Under the pieces are notes generated by a model that saw only the letters and a program-made list of their open reading frames with translations, was not told the DNA's origin and did no database searches. Shown in pieces: positions 1 to 5,197 of a stretch of DNA of 6,892 bases (the stretch's first letter is position 1; the number at the start of each line of letters is the position of its first letter). This DNA is from Actinomycetota bacterium. Lineage in GTDB: Bacteria; Actinomycetota; Acidimicrobiia; Spongiisociales; UBA11373. The stretch is from the NCBI GenBank assembly GCA_030688105.1, contig JAUYIV010000091.1, positions 1-6,892 of the forward strand, in the 5' to 3' direction. A program made the position numbers and the translations under genes.

Positions 1-1
1 G

Positions 2-64
2 CGGGACTTCGACGCCAATCTGGCCGCAGCCGTCGGCCGTTGGCCCTCTGGCGGTTGGCGGTAG
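2..64 (+). CDS. Possible C-terminal tail of an upstream gene (partial)
   Basis: Reading from base 2 gives RDFDANLAAAVGRWPSGGWR followed by TAG at 62-64. The first eleven residues look like ordinary protein. The rest is encoded by the 7-bp repeats that begin near base 21, the same situation as at the 3' end of the DUF368 gene. If real, it is the end of a plus-strand gene lying left of the window. I do not recognise the family from so few residues, and chance reading-through of a GC-rich stretch is just as possible. Confidence 0.25.
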   Translation, partial: RDFDANLAAAVGRWPSGGWR

Positions 65-76
65 GCGGTCAGCCCT
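21..76. repeat. Degenerate heptamer array (7-bp period, 8 units)
   Basis: Eight consecutive 7-bp units stay in register from 21: TGGCCGC, AGCCGTC, GGCCGTT, GGCCCTC, TGGCGGT, TGGCGGT, AGGCGGT, CAGCCCT. Units 5-7 are nearly identical; the others share a GGC or GCC core at positions 2-4. No inverted partner array is evident here. The array runs into the longer 57-bp duplication that follows. It is intergenic, or overlaps the end of a gene lying mostly left of the window. Confidence 0.65.
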
Positions 77-179
77 TTGAACGCGCCGACCTTGCTGGAT
101 GCGCCTGGGGCTCGCGGTGTGGCGATCAGCCCCTCGAACGCGCGAGCCTTGCTGGACGCGCACTAGGGCTCGGGTGTCC
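66..179. repeat. Degenerate 57-bp tandem duplication upstream of the DUF368 gene
   Basis: The segment starting CGGTCAGCCC at 66 recurs as CGATCAGCCC at 123, an offset of 57 bp. The first 40 bp of the two copies agree at about 32 positions. After that they align with small indels around a shared GGGGCTCG/GGGCTCG and GGTGT core. No convincing gene lies between 65 and 196, so this is best read as an old, decayed duplication. It could hold regulatory sites for the gene starting at 197, but no clear operator is visible. Confidence 0.6.
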
Positions 180-183
180 TCGT

Positions 184-189
184 TACCCT
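184..189 (+). promoter_or_regulatory. Candidate -10 box for a leaderless DUF368 transcript
   Basis: TACCCT fits the actinobacterial TANNNT -10 pattern and ends exactly 7 nt before the ATG at 197, which would place transcription start at or next to the start codon. No Shine-Dalgarno sequence lies before that ATG, consistent with leaderless initiation. No matching -35 box is visible at normal spacing, so the call rests on the -10 and the spacing only. Confidence 0.4.
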
Positions 190-196
190 CCGTCCG

Positions 197-1090
197 ATGC
201 CGCACCTCCTCAACGTCGTCCGCGGCTTCCTCATGGGATCCGCGGACGTCGTACCCGGTGTCTCCGGCGGCACGGTGGCCCTGGTGCTGGGTATCTACGA
301 GCGGCTCGTGACCACAATCCATGCCGGCTCGGCCGCACTCGGGTTCGTCCTGCGCGGCCGGTTTGGCGATGCCCGACGGCGCCTCGGCGACGTCGAATGG
401 AGCCTGCTACTGCCCCTACTGGCCGGAATCGGGTTGGCGGTCCTCTCGCTCGCCAGCCTCATCGACCGCCTCCTCGAGGAACAGCCGCAGAACACGGCGG
501 CGGCGTTCTTCGGGCTAGTGCTCGGATCGATCGTGATCGCATGGCAATTGGTGGTGAGATGGGATGCGACCCGGCTTGTCTGGGGGCTGGCCAGCGCGGC
601 CGTCGCCTTCCTCGTCCTCGGCCTGCGGGGAGACCCGGTGATCGATCCGAGTCTCGGCCTGTTCCTCGGTGCAGGCGCCGTTGCAATCGTGGCGATGATC
701 CTCCCCGGCATCTCCGGGTCGTTCATCCTGCTGATGCTCGGGATGTATCAGGCGGTGCTCGATGCGGTCACCGACCGTGATCTGGCGGTGGTCGGGGTCT
801 TCCTCATCGGCGCGGTGACCGGGCTCGCGGCGTTCTCGACGCTGTTGCACCGGCTCCTGAGGGACCATCACGACACCGTGATCGCCGCCCTCATCGGGTT
901 GATGCTCGGATCGCTGCGGGTGCTGTGGCCGTGGCCGGATGGTGCAGATACCGCGGCGTTGTCAAGGCCGGTCGATTGGGGAATCCCCGCCCTGCTCGCG
1001 ATGGCGGGCGCCGCCGTCGTCCTGGTGATCGGATGGCTGGCAAATCGGCGACCGGCGACCAGCGACCAGCGACCAGCGACGACCATCTGA
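197..1090 (+). CDS. DUF368 membrane protein, PopT-type undecaprenyl-phosphate translocase family
   Basis: This 297-residue polytopic membrane protein has two hallmark DUF368 motifs: GSADVVPGVSGGT (residues 14-26, followed by LGIYERL) and ILPGISGS (residues 168-175, followed by LLMLGMYQAV). The two related PG(V/I)SG motifs suggest an internally duplicated fold. Hydrophobic stretches are spread over the whole length. Members of this family (PopT) have been shown to recycle undecaprenyl phosphate, moving the lipid carrier back across the cytoplasmic membrane for peptidoglycan and other envelope polymers. Assigning that role here is by family membership. The ATG at 197 was chosen because the family motif starts a few residues in; there is no ribosome binding site, suggesting a leaderless message. 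The last 14 residues, from R284, are encoded by a 7-bp tandem repeat (RRPATSDQRPATTI) and are probably not part of the conserved protein. The gene converges with acpS. Confidence 0.9.
   Translation: MPHLLNVVRGFLMGSADVVPGVSGGTVALVLGIYERLVTTIHAGSAALGFVLRGRFGDARRRLGDVEWSLLLPLLAGIGLAVLSLASLIDRLLEEQPQNTAAAFFGLVLGSIVIAWQLVVRWDATRLVWGLASAAVAFLVLGLRGDPVIDPSLGLFLGAGAVAIVAMILPGISGSFILLMLGMYQAVLDAVTDRDLAVVGVFLIGAVTGLAAFSTLLHRLLRDHHDTVIAALIGLMLGSLRVLWPWPDGADTAALSRPVDWGIPALLAMAGAAVVLVIGWLANRRPATSDQRPATTI
1047..1081. repeat. Heptamer array inside the 3' end of the DUF368 gene
   Basis: There are five exact-period 7-bp units: GGCGACC twice, AGCGACC twice, then AGCGACG. Three units make 21 bp, so the array is read through as a 7-residue periodicity (RPATSDQ-RPATT). 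The coding frame stays open to the TGA at 1088-1090. The ancestral stop codon was probably lost or displaced when the array formed. Confidence 0.85.
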
Positions 1091-1125
1091 GGCCATAGGC
1101 CATCGGCCCTCAGCCATTGGCCGGA
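1091..1125. repeat. Heptamer array, left arm, between convergent DUF368 gene and acpS
   Basis: Five 7-bp units follow the DUF368 stop codon directly: GGCCATA, GGCCATC, GGCCCTC, AGCCATT, GGCCGGA. They share a (G/A)GCC core. The inner GCCCTCAGCC (1106-1115) is perfectly complementary to GGCTGAGGGC at 1170-1179 and again at 1184-1193. This array and the one at 1170-1197 therefore form an inverted pair around a 44-bp spacer. Confidence 0.75.
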
Positions 1126-1169
1126 CTCGCGTCGACATGCTCCGATCGCGATGTCCCGCCATCGCCTCC

Positions 1170-1197
1170 GGCTGAGGGCGGAGGGCTGAGGGCGGCC
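1170..1197. repeat. Heptamer array, right arm, inverted relative to 1091-1125
   Basis: Four 7-bp units: GGCTGAG, GGCGGAG, GGCTGAG, GGCGGCC. Read on the other strand they match the words of the left array. The 10-bp GGCTGAGGGC occurs twice, at 1170 and 1184, and either copy can pair with 1106-1115. It lies 17 bp past the acpS stop codon in the direction of acpS transcription. A paired structure here could end transcription from both sides, although there is no T-tract. Confidence 0.7.
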
Positions 1198-1210
1198 CGG
1201 CCGAAGGCCG
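1198..1210 (-). terminator. Short GC hairpin just after acpS; weak terminator candidate
   Basis: CGGCC and GGCCG form a 5-bp stem around a 3-nt loop, beginning 4 bp beyond the acpS stop codon on the minus strand. No run of T follows, so it is not a classical intrinsic terminator. It may act with the inverted heptamer arrays at 1091-1197, or do nothing. Confidence 0.25.
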
Positions 1211-1213
1211 CGC

Positions 1214-1588
1214 CTAGTGCTCCCCCAATGCGATGGCGAGCACCATGGCGTCCTTCTCGGTGTGGGTGATGGTCACTTCGAAGCCGGTCACCCCGAGCAT
1301 CTCCGCCCGGCGCTTGGCCGTGCCGCGAATACGAACGGTGGGCTTGCCGCCGCCGGTGATCTCGACGTCGGTCCATCGGATACGCCGCCAGCCGGTGCCC
1401 ATGCTCTTCATAACCGCTTCCTTCCCGGCGAAGCGCGCCGCCAGGCGACGCTCGGGGCGGGCGAAGCGGAAGGCGTATTGCCGCTCGTGTTCGGTGAAGC
1501 AGCGCTCGGCGAACCGCGGGTACTTCTCGAGGACACGCCCCACCCGCTCGATGTCGGCGAGATCGATGCCCAATCCCACTATCCGCAT
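1214..1588 (-). CDS. acpS: Holo-[acyl-carrier-protein] synthase AcpS
   Basis: AcpS transfers the 4'-phosphopantetheine of coenzyme A to a serine of apo-ACP, activating it for fatty acid synthesis; it acts in the cytoplasm, usually as a trimer. The product has 124 residues, normal for the short AcpS group. The N-terminal MRIVGLGIDLADIERV carries the magnesium-binding Asp (D9). FAGKEAVMKSMG carries the second ligand Glu (E57) next to K56. The C-terminal HTEKDAMVLAIAL corresponds to the family's closing strand. The ATG at 1588 was chosen because homologues start at this MRI(V)G(L/I)GID motif. An in-frame TTG at 1630 would add residues encoded by the repeat arm and is unlikely. There is no clear ribosome binding site before 1588. 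The gene follows glmS on the same strand after a 128-nt gap filled by inverted heptamer repeats, so it may be co-transcribed with glmS. Confidence 0.93.
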   Translation of the reverse strand: MRIVGLGIDLADIERVGRVLEKYPRFAERCFTEHERQYAFRFARPERRLAARFAGKEAVMKSMGTGWRRIRWTDVEITGGGKPTVRIRGTAKRRAEMLGVTGFEVTITHTEKDAMVLAIALGEH

Positions 1589-1619
1589 TGGGTCAGTACA
1601 CCCGTTCGGCGCACCGGCG

Positions 1620-1698
1620 GCAATTCGCAATTCGCGATACGAAGGAGGCGTCGCCGACCTGGGGACCGTCGTATCGCGTATTGCGTATCGCGTATTGC
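1620..1698. repeat. Inverted pair of heptamer arrays between glmS and acpS
   Basis: The left arm (1620-1640) is GCAATTC twice then GCGATAC. The right arm (1671-1698) alternates GTATCGC and GTATTGC, two of each. The reverse complement of the left arm matches the first 21 bp of the right arm at 18 positions, and two further pairs extend the stem inward (20 of 23, 1620-1642 with 1669-1691). The 26-bp centre contains GGCGTCGCC. In RNA from either strand this would be a long imperfect hairpin. It lies 19 bp after the glmS stop and 31 bp before acpS. It could attenuate, end or process the glmS-acpS message, or be neutral repeat growth. Confidence 0.8.
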
Positions 1699-1716
1699 GG
1701 CGCGCGCAGCAAGCCC

Positions 1717-3543
1717 CTACTCCACCGTCACCGATTTCGCGAGATTGCGCGGCTGGTCGATGTCGTGGCCCCGCGCCGCCGCCACGTGATACGCCAGCAA
1801 TTGCAGCGGGATGATCGACACGAGCGGAGAGAGCACATCCGGCACCCGCGGGATGCGGAGCACCTCGTCGGCGTGCTTGGCGACCTGTTCGTCGTCTTCG
1901 TAGGCCACCGCCAGCACGAATGCCCCGCGCGCCTTGACCTCCTGGATGGCCGACACCGTCTTGTCGTAGACGTCACCCTGGGTGATCACCACGACGACAG
2001 GCGTGCCTTCGGTCACGAGAGCGAGCGTGCCGTGCTTCAACTCCCCCGCGGGCATCGCCTCGGAGTGGACGTATGAGATCTCCTTCATCTTCAGGGATCC
2101 CTCCACGGCCACGGCGTGATCCAGACCGCGCCCGATGAAGTAGACGTCGTCTCGCCCGGCGAAGCGCCCGGCGAGGACGACCGCCTGCTCTTCGGCCGCG
2201 AGGGCCTCACCGATCTTTGCGGGAATGCCGCGAAGCCCGGCAACGAGTGTCGCGTCGATCGCCGGGTCGAGCACCCCCCGCTCCCGGCCAATGGCTAAGG
2301 CGAGCAGGTACTCGCCGACGAGCATCGTCAGGTAGGCCTTGGTCGAGGCGACCGCGATCTCGGGGCCGGCCCGGGTGTACAGGACGTCTGTCGACTCCCG
2401 GCTCAGGGTCGAGCCGACGACGTTGGTGAGGGCGAGGAGCCGGGAGCCCCGCTCCTTCGCCAGCCCAGCCGCCGCCAGCGTGTCCGCCGTCTCGCCCGAC
2501 TGGCTGATCGCCAGCGTCAGCGTGGTGCCCTGAATGATCGGGTCGGAGTAGCGCAGCTCATGGGCATACCCGACCTCGGTGGGGATCCGCAGGAGCCGCT
2601 CGAACAGCTCCTTGCCGACCAGCCCGGCGTGATAGGCCGTGCCGCACGCGGTGATCCAGATCTTGTCGAGCCCGGCGACGAACCCAGGGGGGAAATGCAC
2701 GTCCTCGAGCACGACCCGCCCATCCTCGAGAAGGCGGCCGCTCAGCGTCTCGGTGGTGGCGTTGGCCTGCTCGAAGATCTCCTTGAGCATGAAGTGTGGG
2801 TATCCCCCGCGCTCGGCCTGCTCGGCATCCCAGGTGATCTCGAGACGGTCTCGCTCCACCGGTGTGCCATCGAGCTTCTCGATCTTCCAGCCGTCCGCGG
2901 TGATGTCGACGATCTCGCCGTTGTCGATCACCACGATGTCGCGGGTGTGGTGAAGGATCGCCGGCACGTCAGAGGCGAGAAACATCTCGCCGTCGCCGAT
3001 GCCCACGACGAGCGGGCTGATCATCCTCACGGCCACCATGCGACCCGGTTCCTGGCGGCACATCGCCACGAGGGCATAGGCACCTTCGGCCATGCCGACG
3101 GCGCGGCGCACCGCCTCCAGCAGATCGCCGTCGTACTCGAGAGCGATCAGGTGGGCGAGTACCTCTGTGTCGGTCTCCGAGGCGAACTCGGCGCCCGCGG
3201 CGGCCAGGGTTTCACGAAGCGAGAGGAAGTTCTCGATGATCCCGTTGTGGACGACGACGACCTCGCCGCCCGGGTCGGTGTGGGGATGGGCGTTCCTGTC
3301 GCTCGGAGCGCCATGGGTCGCCCACCTGGTGTGCCCGATGCCGGACCGGCCGGCCACGGGATGCTCATCCAGCAGTCCGGCGAGCCGGGCGAGCTTTCCT
3401 TCGGTCTTGGTGACGGTCAGAGCGGTGCCGTCGTGGACGGCGATCCCCGCCGAGTCGTACCCGCGGTACTCGAGGCGACGCAGCCCGTCCACCACGATCG
3501 GAGCCGCTTCTCTCGGCCCGACATAGCCCATGATTCCGCACAT
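1717..3543 (-). CDS. glmS: Glutamine-fructose-6-phosphate aminotransferase (isomerizing) GlmS
   Basis: GlmS converts fructose-6-phosphate and glutamine to glucosamine-6-phosphate and glutamate, the first committed step to UDP-GlcNAc. The product has 608 residues, the usual length. The ATG at 3543 gives MCGIMGYVG, which places the catalytic cysteine at residue 2, exposed after removal of Met. The glutaminase domain (about 1-240) shows RRLEYRGYDSAG, HTRWATHG (71-78), HNGIIEN (99-105) and SETDTEV (122-128). Two SIS sugar-phosphate domains follow, with ACGTAYHAG and SQSGETADT in the first and a match to the family's ESLKLKEIS...ELKHG segment in the second. The C-terminus PRNLAKSVTVE carries the conserved lysine. 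All catalytic parts look intact. The ribosome binding site GGGAG (3558-3554) sits in a hairpin, and a glmS ribozyme lies upstream, so expression is likely controlled by glucosamine-6-phosphate. glmM precedes it in the operon and supplies the next pathway step. Confidence 0.98.
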   Translation of the reverse strand: MCGIMGYVGPREAAPIVVDGLRRLEYRGYDSAGIAVHDGTALTVTKTEGKLARLAGLLDEHPVAGRSGIGHTRWATHGAPSDRNAHPHTDPGGEVVVVHNGIIENFLSLRETLAAAGAEFASETDTEVLAHLIALEYDGDLLEAVRRAVGMAEGAYALVAMCRQEPGRMVAVRMISPLVVGIGDGEMFLASDVPAILHHTRDIVVIDNGEIVDITADGWKIEKLDGTPVERDRLEITWDAEQAERGGYPHFMLKEIFEQANATTETLSGRLLEDGRVVLEDVHFPPGFVAGLDKIWITACGTAYHAGLVGKELFERLLRIPTEVGYAHELRYSDPIIQGTTLTLAISQSGETADTLAAAGLAKERGSRLLALTNVVGSTLSRESTDVLYTRAGPEIAVASTKAYLTMLVGEYLLALAIGRERGVLDPAIDATLVAGLRGIPAKIGEALAAEEQAVVLAGRFAGRDDVYFIGRGLDHAVAVEGSLKMKEISYVHSEAMPAGELKHGTLALVTEGTPVVVVITQGDVYDKTVSAIQEVKARGAFVLAVAYEDDEQVAKHADEVLRIPRVPDVLSPLVSIIPLQLLAYHVAAARGHDIDQPRNLAKSVTVE

Positions 3544-3551
3544 GCGCGCGT

Positions 3552-3571
3552 GTCTCCCTTCAGTGGGAGAC
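3552..3571 (-). promoter_or_regulatory. Hairpin enclosing the glmS ribosome binding site
   Basis: On the minus strand GTCTCCC (3571-3565) pairs perfectly with GGGAGAC (3558-3552) around a 6-nt ACTGAA loop. The 3' strand contains the Shine-Dalgarno GGGAG, 10 nt before the ATG. Folding would hide the ribosome binding site. This could add translational control after the upstream ribozyme, or simply keep basal translation low. Confidence 0.65.
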
Positions 3572-3582
3572 CGGGAAGACCC

Positions 3583-3601
3583 GCGGGATCGCTGGTCCCG
3601 C
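3583..3601 (-). other. Stem-loop between ribozyme and glmS start
   Basis: GCGGGA and TCCCGC form a 6-bp stem around CCAGCGA on the minus strand, immediately after the 3' end of the ribozyme. Its sequence partly echoes the ribozyme's own CCGGGA-GCGA-TCCCGG hairpin (both read AGCGATCCCG). It may derive from a local duplication and act as a spacer insulating the ribozyme from the ribosome-binding-site hairpin. Confidence 0.5.
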
Positions 3602-3756
3602 CTCACATGGGCCGGGCTCTACCTCCGGGATCGCTCCCGGGCTCTATGAGTGTGCACTCACCCGAACCGTTACGACCGTGAGCGGCCGAGAGGGCATCCG
3701 CCGACTGCTCGATACTCCCTCTTCCTCGTCACCTCTCCAAAGAGAGGGCAGGCGCT
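3602..3756 (-). ncRNA. glmS ribozyme (glucosamine-6-phosphate-activated self-cleaving riboswitch)
   Basis: The glmM-glmS gap matches the glmS ribozyme in sequence and fold. The cleavage-site segment A|GCGCC places the cut between 3756 and 3755. P1 is CCTCTC (3747-3742) with GAGAGG (3737-3732) and a 4-nt loop. The conserved core follows: GACGAGG (3730-3724), TATCGAG (3714-3708) and TCGGCGGATGCCCT (3704-3691). P2 pairs AGAGGG (3722-3717) with CCCTCT (3694-3689). P3 is CGGCC (3688-3684) with GGTCG (3677-3673), one G-U pair. Its loop CTCAC (3682-3678) can form the P3.1 pseudoknot with GTGAG (3606-3602). A perfect CCGGGA/TCCCGG hairpin with a GCGA tetraloop (3640-3625) matches the P4.1 type. P4 may pair 3668-3661 with 3616-3610. 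In the known mechanism glucosamine-6-phosphate is the cofactor for cleavage, which lowers glmS mRNA. The P4 region looks partly duplicated (TAGAGCCCGG at 3646 and 3621). The call rests on remembered consensus, not a covariance-model search. Confidence 0.93.
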
Positions 3757-3795
3757 CGTTCCAAGGGTCACCGGTCTGTCTTCAGTTGTCCGACA

Positions 3796-3814
3796 CGGCC
3801 GTCACACCCGGCCG
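3796..3814 (-). other. Stem-loop just downstream of glmM
   Basis: CGGCCG occurs at both 3796-3801 and 3809-3814, giving a 6-bp stem around a 7-nt loop, 13 nt past the glmM stop and 40 nt before the ribozyme cut site. There is no T-tract, so termination is not well supported. After ribozyme cleavage this hairpin would lie near the 3' end of the upstream rplM-rpsI-glmM RNA and could protect it from exonucleases. Confidence 0.4.
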
Positions 3815-3826
3815 ACAGGCGAAAGG

Positions 3827-5164
3827 CTAGCCGCCTCCCTCCGATACACCCCCGAGTTCTCGACGCACCACGATCACCAGGTCGTCGGCGATGGCGGCCG
3901 CCTCGTGGCTCTCGGTGGCCTCGACCATCACCCTCACCAACGGTTCGGTCCCACTGGCCCGGACCAGGATCCGGCCCTGATCGCCGAGCCGTTTCTCCAT
4001 CGCGGCGACGGTTGCCCAGATCGGATCGGCGTCGCCGAGCCGATCCTTCACCCGGACGTGGACGTTGCGAAGAACCTGGGGATACTCGACCATCACCCGG
4101 CGCAGCTCCTTGAGGGGTGCCCCGGTGGCGGCGACGACCTCGAGCAGGCGCATACCGGTGAGCAGGCCGTCACCGGTGGTCCGGTCGCGAAAGAGGAGGT
4201 GACCGCTCTGCTCGCCCCCCAGACCTGCCCCCACCCGGCGCATCTCCTCGAGGACGTGACGGTCCCCGACCGGAGTCTCGACGAGGTCTATGCCCATCTT
4301 CCGCATGGCGAGCCGGAAGCCGAGGTTCGACATGACGGTGGTGACGACACGGTCGCCGGGGAGCTCGTCTCGGCCCCGGAGGTGGCGAGCCAGGATCGCC
4401 ATCATCACGTCGCCGTTGCAGACCATCCCGTCCTCGTCGACCGCGATGCAGCGATCGGCGTCGCCGTCGAAGGCCAGCCCGATCCGTCCCTCGACCCGCT
4501 CGGCCAGCATGCCCGGGCTGACGGCCCCGCAGCCGTCATTGATGTTCATGCCGGTCGGCTCGATATTGATCGCCTCGACGTTCGCGCCGAGCTCTCCAAA
4601 CAACTGCGGGGCGGCGAGGAATGCCGCGCCGTGGGCACAATCGAGGACCACATCGATGCCCGAGAGCCGGTAGTCGGCCTGAGAGAGCAAATGGGCCAGA
4701 TAAGCCCCGACGACGTCGATCCCGGGCACCTGGATCCCGACGTCGTCACCGCTCACCTCGTTCCAGGGGGCGCCGTGGTGGTACCGAGCCTCGATCGCGG
4801 CCTCCCGATCGTCGTCGAGCTTGGCCCCGTCGGGCCCGAAGAACTTGATCCCGTTGTCCTCGGCCGGATTGTGGCTGGCACTCACCATCACCCCGAAGGC
4901 GGCTTTCGCCTCACGGGTGTGGAACGAGACGGCACCGACGGGGACGATCCCGAGGTCCACGGTGTCAAAACCAGCGGCATTGAAGCCGGCACGAACCGCA
5001 GAGGCGAGCATCGGGCCCGATCTCCGGGTGTCGCGCCCTATGACCACCGTTCCGGTGCGCCCGTCACCCGCGGCGCGCGCCAACCCCATTGCGAGTTCGG
5101 CGGTGAGGCCGACGTTGGCCCGGCCGCGGACGCCGTCCGTGCCGAAAAGAGACTGTTGGACCAT
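3827..5164 (-). CDS. glmM: Phosphoglucosamine mutase GlmM
   Basis: GlmM interconverts glucosamine-6-phosphate and glucosamine-1-phosphate through a phosphoserine enzyme, feeding GlmU and UDP-GlcNAc synthesis. The product is 445 residues, the usual length. All four alpha-phosphohexomutase signatures are present: the N-terminal LFGTDGVRGRAN, the catalytic loop SASHNPAEDNGIKFF with the phosphorylated Ser at residue 97, the magnesium loop DGDADR (233-238), and the sugar loop GGEQSGH (316-322). The phosphate-binding loop RASGTEP lies at 402-408. GEQSGH and the overall match favour GlmM over phosphomannomutase. The ATG at 5164 is preceded by GAAGGA at 5177-5172, a good ribosome binding site with a 7-nt spacer. 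It starts 33 nt after rpsI, so the two are surely co-transcribed. The glmS ribozyme and glmS follow. Confidence 0.97.
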   Translation of the reverse strand: MVQQSLFGTDGVRGRANVGLTAELAMGLARAAGDGRTGTVVIGRDTRRSGPMLASAVRAGFNAAGFDTVDLGIVPVGAVSFHTREAKAAFGVMVSASHNPAEDNGIKFFGPDGAKLDDDREAAIEARYHHGAPWNEVSGDDVGIQVPGIDVVGAYLAHLLSQADYRLSGIDVVLDCAHGAAFLAAPQLFGELGANVEAINIEPTGMNINDGCGAVSPGMLAERVEGRIGLAFDGDADRCIAVDEDGMVCNGDVMMAILARHLRGRDELPGDRVVTTVMSNLGFRLAMRKMGIDLVETPVGDRHVLEEMRRVGAGLGGEQSGHLLFRDRTTGDGLLTGMRLLEVVAATGAPLKELRRVMVEYPQVLRNVHVRVKDRLGDADPIWATVAAMEKRLGDQGRILVRASGTEPLVRVMVEATESHEAAAIADDLVIVVRRELGGVSEGGG

Positions 5165-5171
5165 GTCCCAT

Positions 5172-5177
5172 TCCTTC
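5172..5177 (-). promoter_or_regulatory. glmM ribosome binding site
   Basis: GAAGGA lies 7 nt before the ATG at 5164 on the minus strand. It fixes the glmM start. Another ATG overlaps the end of this motif but is in a different frame. Confidence 0.75.
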
Positions 5178-5197
5178 GGAACACCGTCGCGGAGGTG

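Noticed and set aside
40..780. A 246-codon open frame overlapping the DUF368 gene in another frame
   Set aside because: It is rich in Arg and Pro with no membrane or catalytic motif, while the DUF368 frame has clear family motifs. Its first part only translates the repeats.
1589..1630. An upstream in-frame TTG start for acpS at 1630
   Set aside because: The added 14 residues come from spacer and repeat-arm DNA, and AcpS homologues start at MRIVGLGID.
1047..1698. Repeat clusters considered as CRISPR
   Set aside because: The units are 7 bp with no spacers between them, and there are no cas genes.
3552..3571. The hairpin before glmS considered as an intrinsic terminator
   Set aside because: No T-tract follows on the minus strand and it contains the glmS ribosome binding site, so a translational role fits better.
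3544..3606. An upstream in-frame GTG start for glmS at 3606
   Set aside because: It would add residues before the catalytic Cys2, which must be N-terminal, and the GTG is part of the ribozyme P3.1 strand.
2560..3681. A 373-codon open frame on the plus strand
   Set aside because: It is antisense to the glutaminase and first SIS domain of glmS, with composition typical of a shadow frame.
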